Made by a program: the position numbers and the translations under genes. The notes under the pieces are model-generated. The model was not told where the DNA came from. It searched no databases and saw only the letters and a list, made by a program, of their open reading frames with translations. From positions 62,001 to 126,000 of the forward strand of contig JAOVVO010000074.1 of assembly GCA_028564675.1 (NCBI GenBank): a stretch of 64,000 bases of DNA, read 5' to 3'. The stretch is from Onchocerca lupi (lineage: Eukaryota; Nematoda; Chromadorea; Rhabditida; Onchocercidae). This document shows positions 1-14,800 of the stretch, in pieces. Every line of letters begins with the position of its first letter. Positions within the stretch are counted from its first letter, which is position 1.

Positions 1-3000
1 TTTTGGCATCAGTAGATCAGTCATGGATGTTTGGCTTAAAATTGCATTATTTTTAATTAATAACTTTCTTTTATTAATTGAATTTGGAAAACTACAAGTC
101 AAACATTTTTCATCATGTAAAAGTTAAATTGATAATATTGCAAATTGGAATGTCATATGTTGCTTTCTTCAGAAGGTTAAAAAAAAAGAGAGAATGCTGC
201 AGTAAAAGTGAACAAGAGAGCGAGGTGTTAGATAGGGTCGAATCAGGTTAAATCGGGTCAGATTATCGGAGGGTTATGTCATCGAAAATATGTCGAGAAA
301 GAAAAAAAAAGATCATTTTTAGATTTAGAATGTTCCTTTGACCGTGTCCCTTTCTCAGCAAATTAATTTTTTCTTGCTTAATATGTTAAATGCGTGAAAA
401 TGAATGATTTCTTTAAAATGAAATAAAAAATTTCACCTTTTTAATAAAACGATGAAAGTGCCATATTATTGAGGGATGCACTTGAAAATCAGATTTTCGT
501 CTCATCCGGAACCTGTGGAATTTTGAAGTGGGCCATATGTGAAGAAATTGAACACTTGATATGAACAAGAATTTGATTTGAAAGCCCATTATCAGTTCAA
601 ATTAATAAATGAATGTGAAATGGTGGCAACATGATGAAAACGATTCATTTTAAATAAGATGAAAGATATTTAAAAGGTTGATTTAATTTCCATATGATTG
701 CTCATCATCTGTTTCCATTCTCCTAACAATTCCCATTTTCTCCTGCTTACTCATGCATTTTAATTCCTGGTTTCTGAACTTCATGCATCATTGCTTGTAC
801 AGGTTGAAGAACGAACTGATCGATGCATGCGATTGCATTTATTTCAGTCTATCATCATTTCCCATATTTTTTAAGCTATTTAATTTAATGCTAATTCGGT
901 TCATATCGATTTTCAGCTATTAGCCTAATTCTCTTAACAAGATGATTGCTTGGAATTAGAGCATAGGAAAAAGGAAAAGGTGAAATATTCTATTTCTAAA
1001 TCAAAATTTGCGATTGCATTTCAGAAGAAAAAGAAGAAAATGGATTATTGGCAATGGTAAAAACGATTTCTTTTTTTTGTTTTTTTTTTTTTTTGCTAAA
1101 ATTTAGCGTCGCGCCAAAAACAGCAGTGAAAGATATAGAAGTGTTCATTGGACAGAACGATGATAATTTATTCTTTTGAACTTTGATAAACAATATTATT
1201 TCTATGTCAATTCCTCGTTGAATTTCCCTTCTTCAAAAGAAAGCAGAAACAAACTGTTGTAAATCAATTCAAAATAAACGAAAACTATGGAAGAGTGTTG
1301 AACAAAAGTGATGACCACTATTAATAGCAAGCATAATTAGAAGCTTCACTCGGTTTTTTATAATTAATTGCCATAGGTTGGATGGAGATATTATGAGTAA
1401 TATGAAAGAAACTTTAAGCAACTCCGTCAAATGTTTGCTAGCCAAGTTTTGCTGTTTAATCAAGAAAAATAATTACGCTAAGTATGAATTAACTTTCGAA
1501 ATATACATCAAAATTATCTGCAGCCTAATAATAAGCATTCGAAGTTATCATATGCCTTATTTACACCTAGAATTATTAATATTATAGATGAAAAATATAT
1601 TTATCGAAAATAGAGTCGAGATCCATATCCAAAATATAAATATATAAAAATAAGATGAAACAAGAATGACAAAAGTTCCATCAAGAGAGTGTCAATTGTT
1701 GACAAAATGATTCTGTGATGTTCCACTGCTGGTCATCCCTTTTATAAAGGCGGAAAAATTTTCAACAAAGTTGTTCCAGTCTGATAAGCCGGAAGAAGCA
1801 TCGCTAAAAGAAGCGCTTTTTGATAAAGGAAGAAATTGCAAGAACTGGTAAGTTAACTCGTTCAAAGTATATGGATAGAAATGACTGAAAAGGACAGCTA
1901 TTGGAAATGCTAATTTCGATAAGAGAAAAATCATGATAATGATGATTGAATTGATTTTGAATAACTTGTTGTTGATTCAGAATAGGAACACGAAGATAAG
2001 AAGAAGAAATCCAGGTCACTATAATAATCATTCTCCATTGCAAAGAAATCTAAGCGGATTACCTAAAAACAAAGTTTTTGTTGAGTTAGACATGAAAAGT
2101 TATTTGAAGGTAAGATGCAGTTTTCCTGGTGATAAAAATGATATCGTCATTGCTACCACTACCGGCTAATAGATCTCTGACCATAAACCCTCCGGGTTAG
2201 TGATTTGATGATTAAGAGCAGAAATTTGTTTACAAAACTTGATATACAACCGGCATTTGAAGAAATAACCGCAGGGCATCGTGTAATCTGCATGCATGCA
2301 TGTAGTGTGTGAATTTTATTCATGCATCTAACACTTTGCAAAAGTTAAAGTTGAAAATCGAGCAGTTCCAAAAGTACAATTGCAATTTTTTCTGGACTTG
2401 GCAACCATATAAATATTATCTTCTTCCGGTTTTTTTTTTTTTTTTTTTTTTTACTCAACTGACTAAATTATGATGACCTTAGAAGGAATATCATTATGGG
2501 CATCATCAGTACAACGAATTGTGTTTCAAAAAACTTCAAATGATTTCATCTAAAAGCATGATAAACTATTTTCAACATGAAATTTGCAAAAACTTTTTTA
2601 TTTAATGCCTGCTAGGAATCAGCTGTGATTGATTTATTGAATCTCAAAGCTTCAGATATCATCTCTTGAAGCGGTCGGTTAAAATCAGTAGAAGAGATGT
2701 GGGATGGTGAGAAATAGCGCTTGTGATACTTGAATGTTATCACTTCGTTAATTAACATTTTTTTCATTGAACTGCCTTAATGCTATTGACATATTTTTCT
2801 CGAGAAAATTTGATTTTTGAGAAAAACAATAGTCTAAACAGGTTGTTAATTATCAATTGATAGAGCAATGCGACAGTGACCTTCACAGAAAAAGCATCTA
2901 TCCATTTTCATTCTCCAATTAGGTGACCTCATTTTCTGAAACGGGAAAATAAAATTTGCTACGACTAAAAAGGTGTGACCAGGATATTCATCTTTTTTTG

Positions 3001-4379
3001 GGTCAATTTCTGCCATAGAAAAAGTAATATCGTAAACCATTCTTATTCCTATTGCTTTGTTAGCGTCTATTTATCTGACCAATACGATTCAGATATGCTA
3101 TTAGACTATTTCGATCACTTAATTTACATTTATTTGCATATTTCTTCATCGACTATTTTTGATATCCTTGTTGAAAATTAGACCTAACATTTGTTTATTT
3201 CACAATCAACCGGTTCGCATTTTGAAATTCATACACTTATCGTGAATCCGAACTTATTGTTTCTAACGAAATATTATACGTTTAATGATAATAACCTAAA
3301 ATTCTAAGTGCAAAATACTTGCTTTCCGTTTAAAAACAAGATCCAGAAGTTGATCTCTTCGTCCTTTACTCTTACAATAGTTCTTTTCATTGATAGTGAA
3401 AGATAATTAGTGTTTGAGAGTTAAAATTTATATAGTCTAATGTTTAATTACCAAATCTGACAATTGATTTATAAATTTATTTATAGGAGAGTTTTGACGA
3501 AATAATTTTCCGGAAAAATAGATATTTTAGCGAAATAAATTAGTTCATCTAAGTTTGACAATACTTCTTGGATTTGTTGTTATTATTTTTCATGCATGCT
3601 AAATCATAACTTGGTGTAGATGTCAAAACTTACTTTTCATTCCAAGATAATTTCCATCTGTTTGATTATCGAAATAGATCAGTTAAATCTTTCTTAACTT
3701 ATAATAATTAGCAAAGGATATACGACTAATCAACTAAAATTAATTATAGCTATGTTGATACGTTTAACGTTTAACCTCATAGAAATTATATAATTCGTAA
3801 ATTTTGGAACAAAAAAGAGTTAATGGAGAAGTAGACTTTTTGAAGAGATGCTAACTGAGATTTCTCCTTAGCATTATTAAATATTGCAGATTTAATTTGA
3901 AAGGCTTTGGAAAAATGATTCCCGCAATATATTATCTACTGGAAGAGTCTAAAATTCAAAACTGCTCTGCGACTAGTTGATAAACACTTTTGCGACACTT
4001 GAAAGGATGCATTTTGCTACAATTATTAATTCTTCAGGGATAAATACGATCTTTTTCCTTCCTGATGCGAATTCTGATGCACCATACGATGAGACTGAAA
4101 TTTTATGGAAAATCTGGTATCACGCGAATATGCAATATATTACAAAGCTAATAGATTGATCTAAAAGTACCAATTTCACAAATGAAACAATAAGAGAAAA
4201 GGGGAGAATTATCAATACAGATAAAAGATAAAAACAATTGGTAACGATTGAAATTAAAATGCCACACAAACGATGAGGCACAATTAATGTGATATAGGCT
4301 TGGAAATCAAAACTGAAAAAGTCCTTTGTGGAATTTGCTTTCAATGAAAAAACGCACTGCTAACGAACTGATAACGTGA
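1..4379. other. Gene-poor stretch, no supported gene
   Basis: No multi-exon gene could be assembled here. Open frames are short and A/T driven. The only stretch with protein-like composition is 1692-1934, open on both strands: about 46 codons on the plus strand ending at a good donor (gtaag near 1849), and an 80-codon ATG frame on the minus strand beginning with a hydrophobic leader. I cannot choose between them or show either is used. A poly-T run lies near 2431-2452. Confidence 0.5.
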
Positions 4380-5191
4380 TTAAAATACTTGGTGAGTACC
4401 ATAACTAGCACTAGCTGGAAGCAATGGACGTTGTTCATCCGATCTGACTGTCGATTTTGAAGCTTCATTTCTTGAACTTCTATTATACTATAAAATAAAA
4501 CATTTGCATTGCACTAGATGAAATGAAATTTCGTGAGTAGGTTCGAAATGCATCAGTCCGAATCATGATAAATGACACAGGGTTATTTTAGGGCATATTT
4601 TAAGCAAGAATCTAGTAATGTTCTTGCTGATATCTTCGTCTTCTTTTAGTTTGCAAAGTATCTAAATATGAATAAATCATGGATAATTGCGCAGAAAACA
4701 AAAATTGAACAATATTAACTTACCGGATCAAAGTCATATCGAATGAATAGACTGAGCAGAAAGGATGTTGCAAGAAATATGCAAAGAAGCTAAAATTTAC
4801 AATAATAATTCATTGATGAAATTATAAAAAATAAAAATTTTTCTAAAAATCACAGTTTTTTATCGCTAAAAAATTAAATTTAACTGATTTTCTCATTAAT
4901 TAGAAAAATAGCTTACTGCTAGAATGATATAAAATGTGGACAAATTGTCATCATTCGTTTGATAAGAAGTACAATATGTTGAAATAGGGACACACAAGGC
5001 GGTGAAGATGGTCATCACCAAATCATAAATATATAGCTAGAAATTTTTAAACAACTATTTAAATTTAAATGATTGCTTAATTTCTATGAAATGCTAATTC
5101 GGCAAAAAAAAAAAAAGTGAGAAAGTTAAAGATCTCACAAATACTGAAACATAAAATTCGATTATTAAGCTAATGTAAGTTCAATGCAAAA

Positions 5192-5229
<38 letters not shown>

Positions 5230-5628
5230 ATGTGCCAATAATTTTGAATGCATTACGAAGATATTTTAGCCTTCAGTAATGCAACTAATGCTATGAATGA
5301 TATGGACAATTAATGCAATCGCTTCAATCATCAGATTCAAAATTGAGAATCTCTTGATTTTTCGAAAAATTATAGAATCCTGGATTGCGAAATACTTTGA
5401 CATAAAGTCGTGAAGTCATAAAATATTGGCAGAATAATTTCTTTTAATTTTATTATTCTTTGCTAATCTCACATAATTCATTTCTACTGTTAACACTGAA
5501 GGAAAATAAAATGCCAATTGTGCAAATATACTGCCACTGAGAGTTACCAAACCAATCAGCCATAGTAATCTGTTTATTGGTACCGAATATGTTGAAGCCA
5601 AGGAAAGCAATATGAATATAGCCAATAT
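4380..5628 (-). CDS. Four-helix (MARVEL-like) membrane protein, 3' exons
   Basis: Four phase-0 exons join cleanly on the minus strand: 5628-5473, 5036-4917, 4789-4724 and 4487-4380 (stop). The 158 codons seen hold four hydrophobic segments (ILAIFILLSLAST, RLLWLIGLVTLSGSIF, LYIYDLVMTIFTALC, TFYIILALLCIFLATSFLL). A polar cytoplasmic tail follows, rich in Ser and Arg and ending THQVF. Four short-spaced helices with cytoplasmic ends is the layout of MARVEL or tetraspan proteins, which work in vesicle and junction membranes; the family call is inference from topology, not from a conserved motif. The first exon, with the start codon and the beginning of helix 1, was not found upstream. The 5036-5473 intron contains a 31-base poly-T run (5195-5225). 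Confidence 0.6.
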
Positions 5629-8600
5629 CTGAAATGCAAATCTTTGATAAATGATGTAATTCAGAAATTGAATTAATTTAAAAAAGACCAAATCTATTAG
5701 TAATTTATTAAAATTACAAAATACTAAAATCTCTAGAAAATTTTCTCAAAAATTCAAAATATTCTTCAATGTTTTTACAATGGGAAAACAACTTCAGAAG
5801 TGTAATTGTCTCCGTCTTTTGGCTTCTTTTACTTTTTCTTTCCGATAAATCATTTTTCTTCCTAACAAAAATGAAACAGAATGAAACCAACCATTTGTAA
5901 AAATCTGGAACAAAGAATTATCTGTGATGAGTGACTTTCCCTTATAGTGTTAAAAGAGTGATAATTCGAAATCATACTCTGAAAGTCACATATCTCGTTT
6001 ATGAGGTTATTTCTGAATTTCTGGAATTAAGAAATGAAGTTTTCCATGTAGTAAACACGTACAATTGTTTATGTTTACTTAGATCTAAGAATTTTTTTTA
6101 TCATTAGTTCTGCTTTCATGTGATATATTCATATTTTTGAATTCCTTTTAACTACATTTCATTTTCATAATAACAACAAATTGAAGTTAAAAAAGCAATG
6201 GAAATGTGGGCAGAACTGCGAAATGAAAAGAGTCTGGATTACTCGGGAATAATTTGCAAATTCTAGTCTATAGAAAGTTAACGTTGATTTATATTCTCAA
6301 AGAATTTTTTGGTACATTTTATCGAATTTTCTAAAAATTTGTTCCACAAGTTTTCAATAGTTCAGATATCGAAGAGCAGATACAGTTAGCTCTCGGTAAT
6401 TTTGTATTAAATTATGTAGCAAAAGCAGAATGAGTGATTTTAATTGATAACAAAAATTCGAATTTAATTTCATGTATTTAATATCTTGTTTTTCAGTTGT
6501 AAATCAAAATGAATTAAATAAAAAAAAATAACAAAAACGGATGATATGGTATTTTCTCAAAAATAGCTATCAACGGTCAAAAAGTTTATTAAATAACTTT
6601 CTCTATTAATTCAATTTTTACTATTGGGGGTATATCAATGTGACCTATGGTTTTGTTTTGATATTTTCTCGTTATTTTTCTTTTTTTTTTTTTTAGCTTA
6701 CATTAATTTTATGGAGATATTTAACAACCATAACAAACAGATCTAACAAAAATGCCTAAAGTGTTATGATCTAGCAAAAATCAAAACAAATACGATGATT
6801 CCAAATATGAAACAAAAATTAGAATTTTTATGAAAAAAAAAAAAAATCCTTCCTTCAGTGATAATTAACTCAAACATTCAATTCTTTAATTTAGGAAGAA
6901 AACAAACAAATATCAAAATAAAATTTCATGAAACAAATGAAATCTACTTTGAATATCAAAACAGTTTTCAATTTCAACTTGTTGTGTAATCCAGAGATGT
7001 TATTTTTTCCTATCCTTTTGTAAAGGTTCTGAAATAATCTCAATTCGCGCTAATAAGAATAAAAAGTAATTAATTTAAATTGTTACAAATGCCAGAAGCT
7101 TTAATTGTGTACAATGCATACAAATTACAATGTGTTTTTCATTAAAATTAAAAAAAAAAAAATTGTATGCACTTGTGATTTGATATTAAACAAACATTAT
7201 GGAATTAAGTTTTTTTTTTTTTTATTAATTACCCTTCACATTGGTTTCATTTTGAAAATTTAACCGATATTTAAGTGAAAGATTTCCGAATTTTTAAATT
7301 TTATCATTTCATGATAATTTGCAATATTTTAAAAGGAAAAGCAATTATTCGAGTAAAGATAGTTTTAATAGTATAAGAAATCAAAGATCTATTCATTAAA
7401 ATTAAACAAAACTACTTCCCTATTCATTCTCAATTCATAAAACTCATGCTAATAATTTTATTCTCGTAAAGACTGATGCATGTTTTGCCAAATTCTTCCA
7501 GTAAAATTGATAAAATTTGTTTAAAATAAAAAAGAAAGTTGTCAAAAGAAGGCAAGAAATATCGATCGATTCGAATAAATAAACAAAGTAGTAGATGAAA
7601 GATCACGAAACATTGATAAGCAGATAGAAATAAAGTAGCAATGTCACTGATATTTTCTTATCAGTGTATTGCTAGTGAACCTATGGCAAATTTAATATCA
7701 CGTACTTGTCGAATCCTTCTATTCTACATAATTTTGAATGATTTAAATTTGAATCAATGACAATTACTAAAACCACAGAATAAATCATATGAAAGCAATG
7801 AATTAATTACCAAAATATTGAACTGTTAAATTATTAAATTATTATAGAAATAGAAAAAATTTGATCAATATTAAAAGAAGAATTATTCGAAATTTCGATC
7901 AACATATAACATATCATTTCTTCCTAATTGGAAAATTAAATATTGATTGCCACTGACAAACATTTATTCATATAAGAGAAATAGTTAGCAAAAGCAGTTG
8001 AATTATTTTCAATTCACACCGAAAACATGATGGGAAAGAAAGGAAGCACAAAAGATGGAATTAAAAAAAATTTAAAAGCAGGCAAAATTAGCATTCGATG
8101 GATGAGTGATAGCTTTTTGAATTTCGAATGGAATAACAATATAGTATTTCAGTTGAATATGAATAAATTAAAGAAGTATACTATAATTGCGATTTGCGAT
8201 GTAAGATATCAGTCGCTAGCTAAAAAACAGCGGAGTGATGAAAATTGCGAAAATTTTATTGATAAATTGAAGTGGAAACAAGCGTTTATTACTGGAACAG
8301 TACAGCTGATAAGCTTATAACAATTCTCATCTAGTAGAGTCTTGAAGTTTCATATCAGTTTTCATCCATTCGCTAATATGACTGGACGCTATTTCCTAAT
8401 CACTTGATCAGAATATGAAAAAAATCCTGAACAAACTTAAAATTTAGAATTTATTCCAACAGGTTCTAGTTGTTTTATATATCCATATAACTTCTTTTTT
8501 CTTTCTCATTTTTACCTATGGATTTCCTATCTTCTGTGCAAAATAAGGCATGCTAAAGCACTTTGAAATTAATTTTAAATGGAATAAAAGCTAGAAATTG

Positions 8601-11600
8601 TCAACGATATATTTTATTAAGTTCTGTTATCTTCTGCATTGCTTTTAAAGATTTGGAATGGATAGAATGTCAATAAAATGAATTTCATTTTTGCACTTTC
8701 AGCAAATCTTTTTGAATATTTTTTGTAAATTTAGCATAGAAAGACTAATCTGTTACAATAAATGGAATATATGACACGAAATAGTAATGGTAATAATGAT
8801 TAGCGATTCGTTGATTCGCAATAGTGATCCGTCGCTAACATTCGACTATGTTATTTTAGAACAATTGTTGACTGTACAATTACAGCAGATCTGTTTGCAC
8901 ATTTATCAGGAAGAAGTAGGAATGATGAGCATGCTAAAAATATGCTTATCAGTGTTTCAAATGAGGTGTCGCAAAGAAATTAAAAAGAAAACGTTATGAA
9001 ATCATTTGTCATCATAACAATCATTAAGCTAATCGTTCAAAACGCTGTCCAATCAATTAACAATTAATCAATCATCAAGCAATCAATAACTTTGATAAAA
9101 CAGTCAGTCGATTTGAATAAATAATCATCAATTATCCCTTGAAATAGATTTTAATAACTTTTCAGTAATTTGTCTTGCTCTATTTCCATGTCAATGTCGA
9201 TAATATGAATATTATTATAAAATCATTGGTATACGACAATTGTCCTTGACCATTGCTTACTGTTAATTTTATTCACTCATCTTTTGTACTTTTAAATTCA
9301 GGCTATTTTATGGTACGTTGATTTGTAAACTTGCTAAGTCTTGAAAATTTCTCTTTTCTTATGGAAATAATTGGCGCTGCTCCCAAATTTCAATTCTATA
9401 ATATTTAATCAATGTCTCTTTGGATTCATTCTGAATTAATTCATATTTAAATTGATACTAATCATTCTTTCTCTTGATTATGTTTGATTTTAATTTTGGG
9501 AAATACTGCATAGTCAATTAATTACAGTTAACTATAGTTAATTAACTGTAGAATGTATTTGCAGAATTAAGTCAAGTTAAAAGTTTAAATCTGTAAATTT
9601 CCATTAGGTTTCATCTTAGTATTCTCCAAAATAGAAATGAATTAGGACTTCAACAGGTGTTTTTTATGGTGGGAAATAAACATAAATATAAAAAAAAATA
9701 AAAATAAAATGTAAGCAACAAGAAATTGTTTGAATTCTTGCATTGTATACAATTTGCATAAGTTTTACAGCAGTACAGATCTTTTACTGAGACAGTTAGC
9801 TGTAATAAATGTTAAAGAAGTTTATCAGAACCTGGATCTTACTTTTAATTAACGATCATGCTCTATTGCGAATTAGACTATTTCATCCTGAAAACCACGT
9901 AGGAAATAAAAAAAGAAATGTTTTTTTAAGGCTAACCAAGGGCTGTATCACGTTATTGGCGCAAATGTGCAATTCATCTGAAATGCGCTCACTGAATGTT
10001 GTTCTAACTTTTGCCAATAAATTTCATTAACATCGTGGATTTCCAATTGTTATATCTATCAAATGTTTTGAGAAAACTGGATGAAAAAAATGCGAATTCT
10101 GATAATGTCATATTACATTCATGTTGCATAGTAAAGTATAGGAAATATCGATCGGTTGATTGATTGAAATTCAGCAACTTGAAATTCAGAAATTTTTATA
10201 ATGATATATGTGAAATATCGGCAATGATTTTATAAAGCTTGTAATGCCATGATTTATTAATTAAAAGATAGTGAAATTAAGTTCTTGAAAGTTTTGCAGC
10301 ATAAACTACCTATCTGTTCATTCAATTCGAATGGAGGAAGATTTCACTTCAAGTTCTTCACTAATTAAATACAACAAATAAGTAAATAAGAATTTTTGAC
10401 AATGAAAAATAAGTTTGTTTTACAGATTCTTCGGGAGGTTTGATGGATTCTTGAGGATTCTCTGATTGTGGAAGTATGCAAAAGGCTGACCAGATGATTG
10501 GGAAATGGTAATCAACAGGTAAGATGATAAAAGATAAGATGAATATAGACAATGAAGCAAAATTTCATAGTCTAGTTATTGAAGACATTTGTCACTCGAA
10601 ACACTGCAGTTGGAAATTGAAGTCCTTTTGTTGACTAATACTCGTTGTAGGCATTACAATTTTCATACATGAATTGGATTAGTCAGATTCAGAAGGCTGT
10701 AGTAATTGATGGCCAAGTTTTGATGCAAGCACAGCTTTAGAAGTGCTTCAGAGCATTTCCACAATCACTCCAGCAGGTAACATCATTATCATTTTCAACA
10801 ATCACTCCAGCACTTAACACCATTATCATTTTATCTATTTCAATCGCATGACAGAATTCAGTTGCCAAATGATTCAGTTGATAATCAAAATTTATTAAAA
10901 TGGAATAAAGATGATACTTTATGGGGATAATTTTGATCAACTATCAGTCAATGAGGCACTTTTATCAAGCTTTTTCAACATTGCAAACTGCTTAAATAAT
11001 CGATAAATTCTAGTATTCAATTTGAAATTAACTATTCGATTATTTGCTCAACTTTTTAACCGTTGATAAATCCAAATTTTTGCTACAGAGAGCAAATCAA
11101 TGAAGCTTTTGGATTTGAATCAATCTTTTGCCACAAATTCATATTAGGGATACGATTGTGGATTTATTTGAGTTGTTTTTCGTTTTTCTCATCATTTCTG
11201 CAAAGCAATTTATTCCATTTTGGATGATAAAATTACATTTCTATTCATTTTAATCTTACCACTGTTGTATGCATACATTCTTTTGGCGCAAAAGTAATTG
11301 CATCTTTTGCATTGGATAGGAAAAAATTTTTAGGTAAATATGGCTATATTATATGCTTATTTTTTAATTCATATTTTTTTCGCCAACAGAGATCAATCAT
11401 CGAAGCTGATTTCTCAACAATAACTGTTAAAGTGTGAATTCCAAAAATATATTGTGAACTGCCGTTCATTGATCACTCCATCTTTCAGCTTTAAAACTTT
11501 TGTCTCAATCGCAAACTTTCTTAAATTGCCAAAGAACTGTATAGGTTTGTTATCAGTTTTGGGTCAAATACATTGTGATATTGTGAGTTGCCTTCATTGT

Positions 11601-11787
11601 TTTATGATTGAGGTTGAAATTACCAACTAAAACTATTCGAATTTTTTGCTTCTTGTCTAATATCATTTAATTCATTTAAGATAAACGATAATCAGTAAAT
11701 TATTTGAAATAATAATGCAACCACATTTATTTAAAAATGTGAAAAAAGCAATTACTTTTGCATTAATCTGATTTAATTTCTGTGCAG
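5629..11787. other. Gene-poor stretch upstream of the MARVEL-like gene
   Basis: It must contain the missing 5' exon(s) and promoter of the minus-strand membrane protein, but I could not place them. Single open frames at 8027-8320 (97 codons, Lys/Ile/Asn rich), 8787-8999 and 9809-10030 have no splice partners, motifs or recognisable family and are probably chance. An imperfect inverted repeat of arms acagttaa/ttaactgt lies near 9525-9552. Several poly-A and poly-T runs are present. Confidence 0.45.
10761..10834. repeat. Two-copy 37-base tandem duplication
   Basis: The unit beginning acaatcactccagca occurs at about 10761-10797 and again at 10798-10834 with a few substitutions (ggtaacatc versus cttaacacc). 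Confidence 0.85.
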
Positions 11788-11832
11788 CACCATTTTTCCA
11801 GTTTCATAACGAATCACCGAAATCCAGTACCG

Positions 11833-14800
11833 ATGATCATTTATTGCGGTTGTAACAATCCAACTCTGAATCAACAAATTATTGATCAGCTTATAATTCA
11901 GGTCTCTAAAACTTTTAATCATTTGGAAAGGAACAACTTATTGATTTGTTCATTAAAATCTCTAAAAATATATTAGCTATTTGAAAACGTATTTAAAATT
12001 GTTTACAGCTTAAAAATAGCGATGTCGGAAATTTTCGAGACTTCCTGAAGCTTTTTCCGCCGGTAAAACAATTAATCCGCATGATACCAAGCAGTTTACC
12101 TTTGCTGGACATTATCATTACAAAAAGTCTCAAGGTAGAAGTTTTACTTTGCATATCTTCTTGCAACATCGTTGATTAATGACGTGATATCATTTATTTG
12201 AAGTTTCAGTCATATTTCATTGTTTTGTGATCATTTGAATTTCTCTGGCTTATCCAGTTGAATGTCTTAAAAATTTACAGTTTCACAAAAATAAGAGCAG
12301 CAAAGCTGCCCTACACTATGACGAATTGTTCAACTATTTGTTGTGGTGGATCGCATACAATGAACGAAAAAATATTTTACAAGATGAAACTTCAAAGATA
12401 GAAATCGCCAAAATTTCATTCTCAGAAAACGATCTCTCTTGGACAAACTCTGAGGTATTGTGTGCTTCTAATCAATCAAAGTGAAATGATGAAGAGAATG
12501 AAGAAGTAGAATAAAAGAGGTTTGATCCAAATTTTGAAGTATATAAAGTTCAGAACTGGGAAAAATATGTTCGACCAATTTTGGCAGCAATTAAGATCGA
12601 TAGTCCATGTATTTTGGAAGCAGCTCAATGTATCGAACTGCGTTTGGCCAATAGTTTGGAAGCTCTTGGATGTCACGGTCTCATCAACTGTTCCGAAGGG
12701 CTCATTGGGTAAATCGATAAAATGAGTTTTCGTTGGAGAAATCCTGGACAATGCATCTGTATCTTTTCTTTTCAGTTATTTATTCACCTTCAGATTGCTG
12801 GATGCGGTACGTCTGGAAGTATCAAATCATTATAAAAAGATAAAAGAAATCTCAGAACGATTCAATGATTTGAAGACTGTTAAGCGCCAGTTTGGTATGT
12901 TCTTGATATTTTATGATAGGTAAATCAAATCAACGATTTCATGACTGTTACTAACAACTAATGACTAATTAAATCTTTACCGATTACCTTATTTGCCAAA
13001 TTATTGAAGTGTTAAACTTTGTAGTATATGCAAGTGCAGAGTGCATTCAGGAATTGAAAGATGACGCCAAGCATTTTTTCTAGTTCCTAATTTCAGGAGC
13101 GCTCAATGATGTAAGTCATTATCGTCATGTTAATTCACATTTATCTCAAATCTATCTTCGAATAAACGAGAATAAACGAATCAAGGATTCTTTGATCAAA
13201 TCCCTCACCAATGCAAAAGCATGTTTTTTTTTGTTTTGTTCTGATGATGTCACATTTTCCTTACGAAAATTCAAAGAATAGAGCAATCACAAGTCATAAA
13301 TTTTGTTACAGCTAAACAGCTTGTTGCGTATTGTTCGTCGAAGATTAATTTGTGATCAGACGTTAATCAAATTATATAAAATGATAGTGAAATCGGCACC
13401 ATCCGATTATACAATTTTGGAAACAGATCCGGTAGCAGCTGATGTAATTGCGACGTTCCAAATCGCATATCATAAGGTAAATAGACAGCTTTTTCATTGG
13501 AAGCTTAAGTATAAGCTATCAAATTTAATATCACTACCTTAACATCATCATATATATGAACTTTAGCCTATTTAACTCAACGAAACAGTCTAGCTTTTTT
13601 GCCGATAAAAGCGATAAGTTTCATTTACTTATTTCCAATGGATATATTAGGAAGAGGAAGAATTTAAGAAAAGAATTGTCAGTTAATTTTTTGCTTCGTT
13701 TGACCACATCGAATATTTTTTCTTTTCATTTCCAAAAATAGTTGAATTTTTTAACTTCGTATTCGTCGACATTCATCAATTTTCAGCTGTTGAGCTTAGT
13801 GGATCATCAATATAATACATTTCTAAACAACGAAAATTGCACTAATCAAACGAATTATGAAGACGGTTTGTACTATTTTAAGTCAAATTTCTCCAAGAAA
13901 TGATGGTGCTAAAAGAAATATAATCATTTTAATTGTTACTGTCAGAAAATAGAACACTAAAGTTTTAATATTGAAGAATCAAGCTTTTAAATGATCAATT
14001 ATGCTACTGATATTAGTTTTTACTATTAACTTCTCAAGTTTCATAGAACATCGGTTTCTTCTATCGGGTTCAGACAGTGATGTCGAAACAAATCTTCCGA
14101 TCATCAACCTCTCATCCAAGTCACCAATTGCCATCTCATCATTGTTTAGAAAAGTATGCATTTTTATAGAACACTTCACATATTTCATCCGATCCTGAAC
14201 GGAATCATTATCCATCGATTCAACTGATAAGCAAATTAATTTAAATGATAAATGAAGATAAGTAAATAGAGATAAAATAAAGATGAATAATTGTGAAAGA
14301 AATGAGATTAAAATTTATAGGATGTTCAACGGAATAATGATGGAAGGAATGATCGAATGAAAAGTAATTTTGTTTATTTCTAAATTTTGCATAATGATTT
14401 TGTTGTCAGTTGAAATTTCACTGGAAATACAGCTTTGGAAATGATAACGCGAACTGATGAATTTTTATTTTTCTTTTTTTTTTTTTTTTTTTTTTTGTAA
14501 ATTTTAATCTAATTTCTCAACTGAACTTGAGACTATTCGACAAATGAACAACAGTTTGAAGGAAAAATTTACTCGCAGAACAATTCAACATCGACAAAAA
14601 ACAACATTATTACACGGTATCACTCATTAAATGATCTCTCTAAAAATAGCTGTAATCAAGGAGACGGATTGCGATCTGCAAGAAGCATGAGTAGTTTCGA
14701 TGATGGTGATTAATTGCATTTTAATTTAACTAATAACTACAATGGAAAAACTTTGCATTTGAATAATTTGTTGTATCACTAGAGGCGTAAATCGTATGGA

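Noticed and set aside
8027..8320. 97-codon plus-strand frame
   Set aside because: Low-complexity Lys/Asn/Ile composition expected in A+T-rich DNA, no domain, no splice sites and no neighbour.
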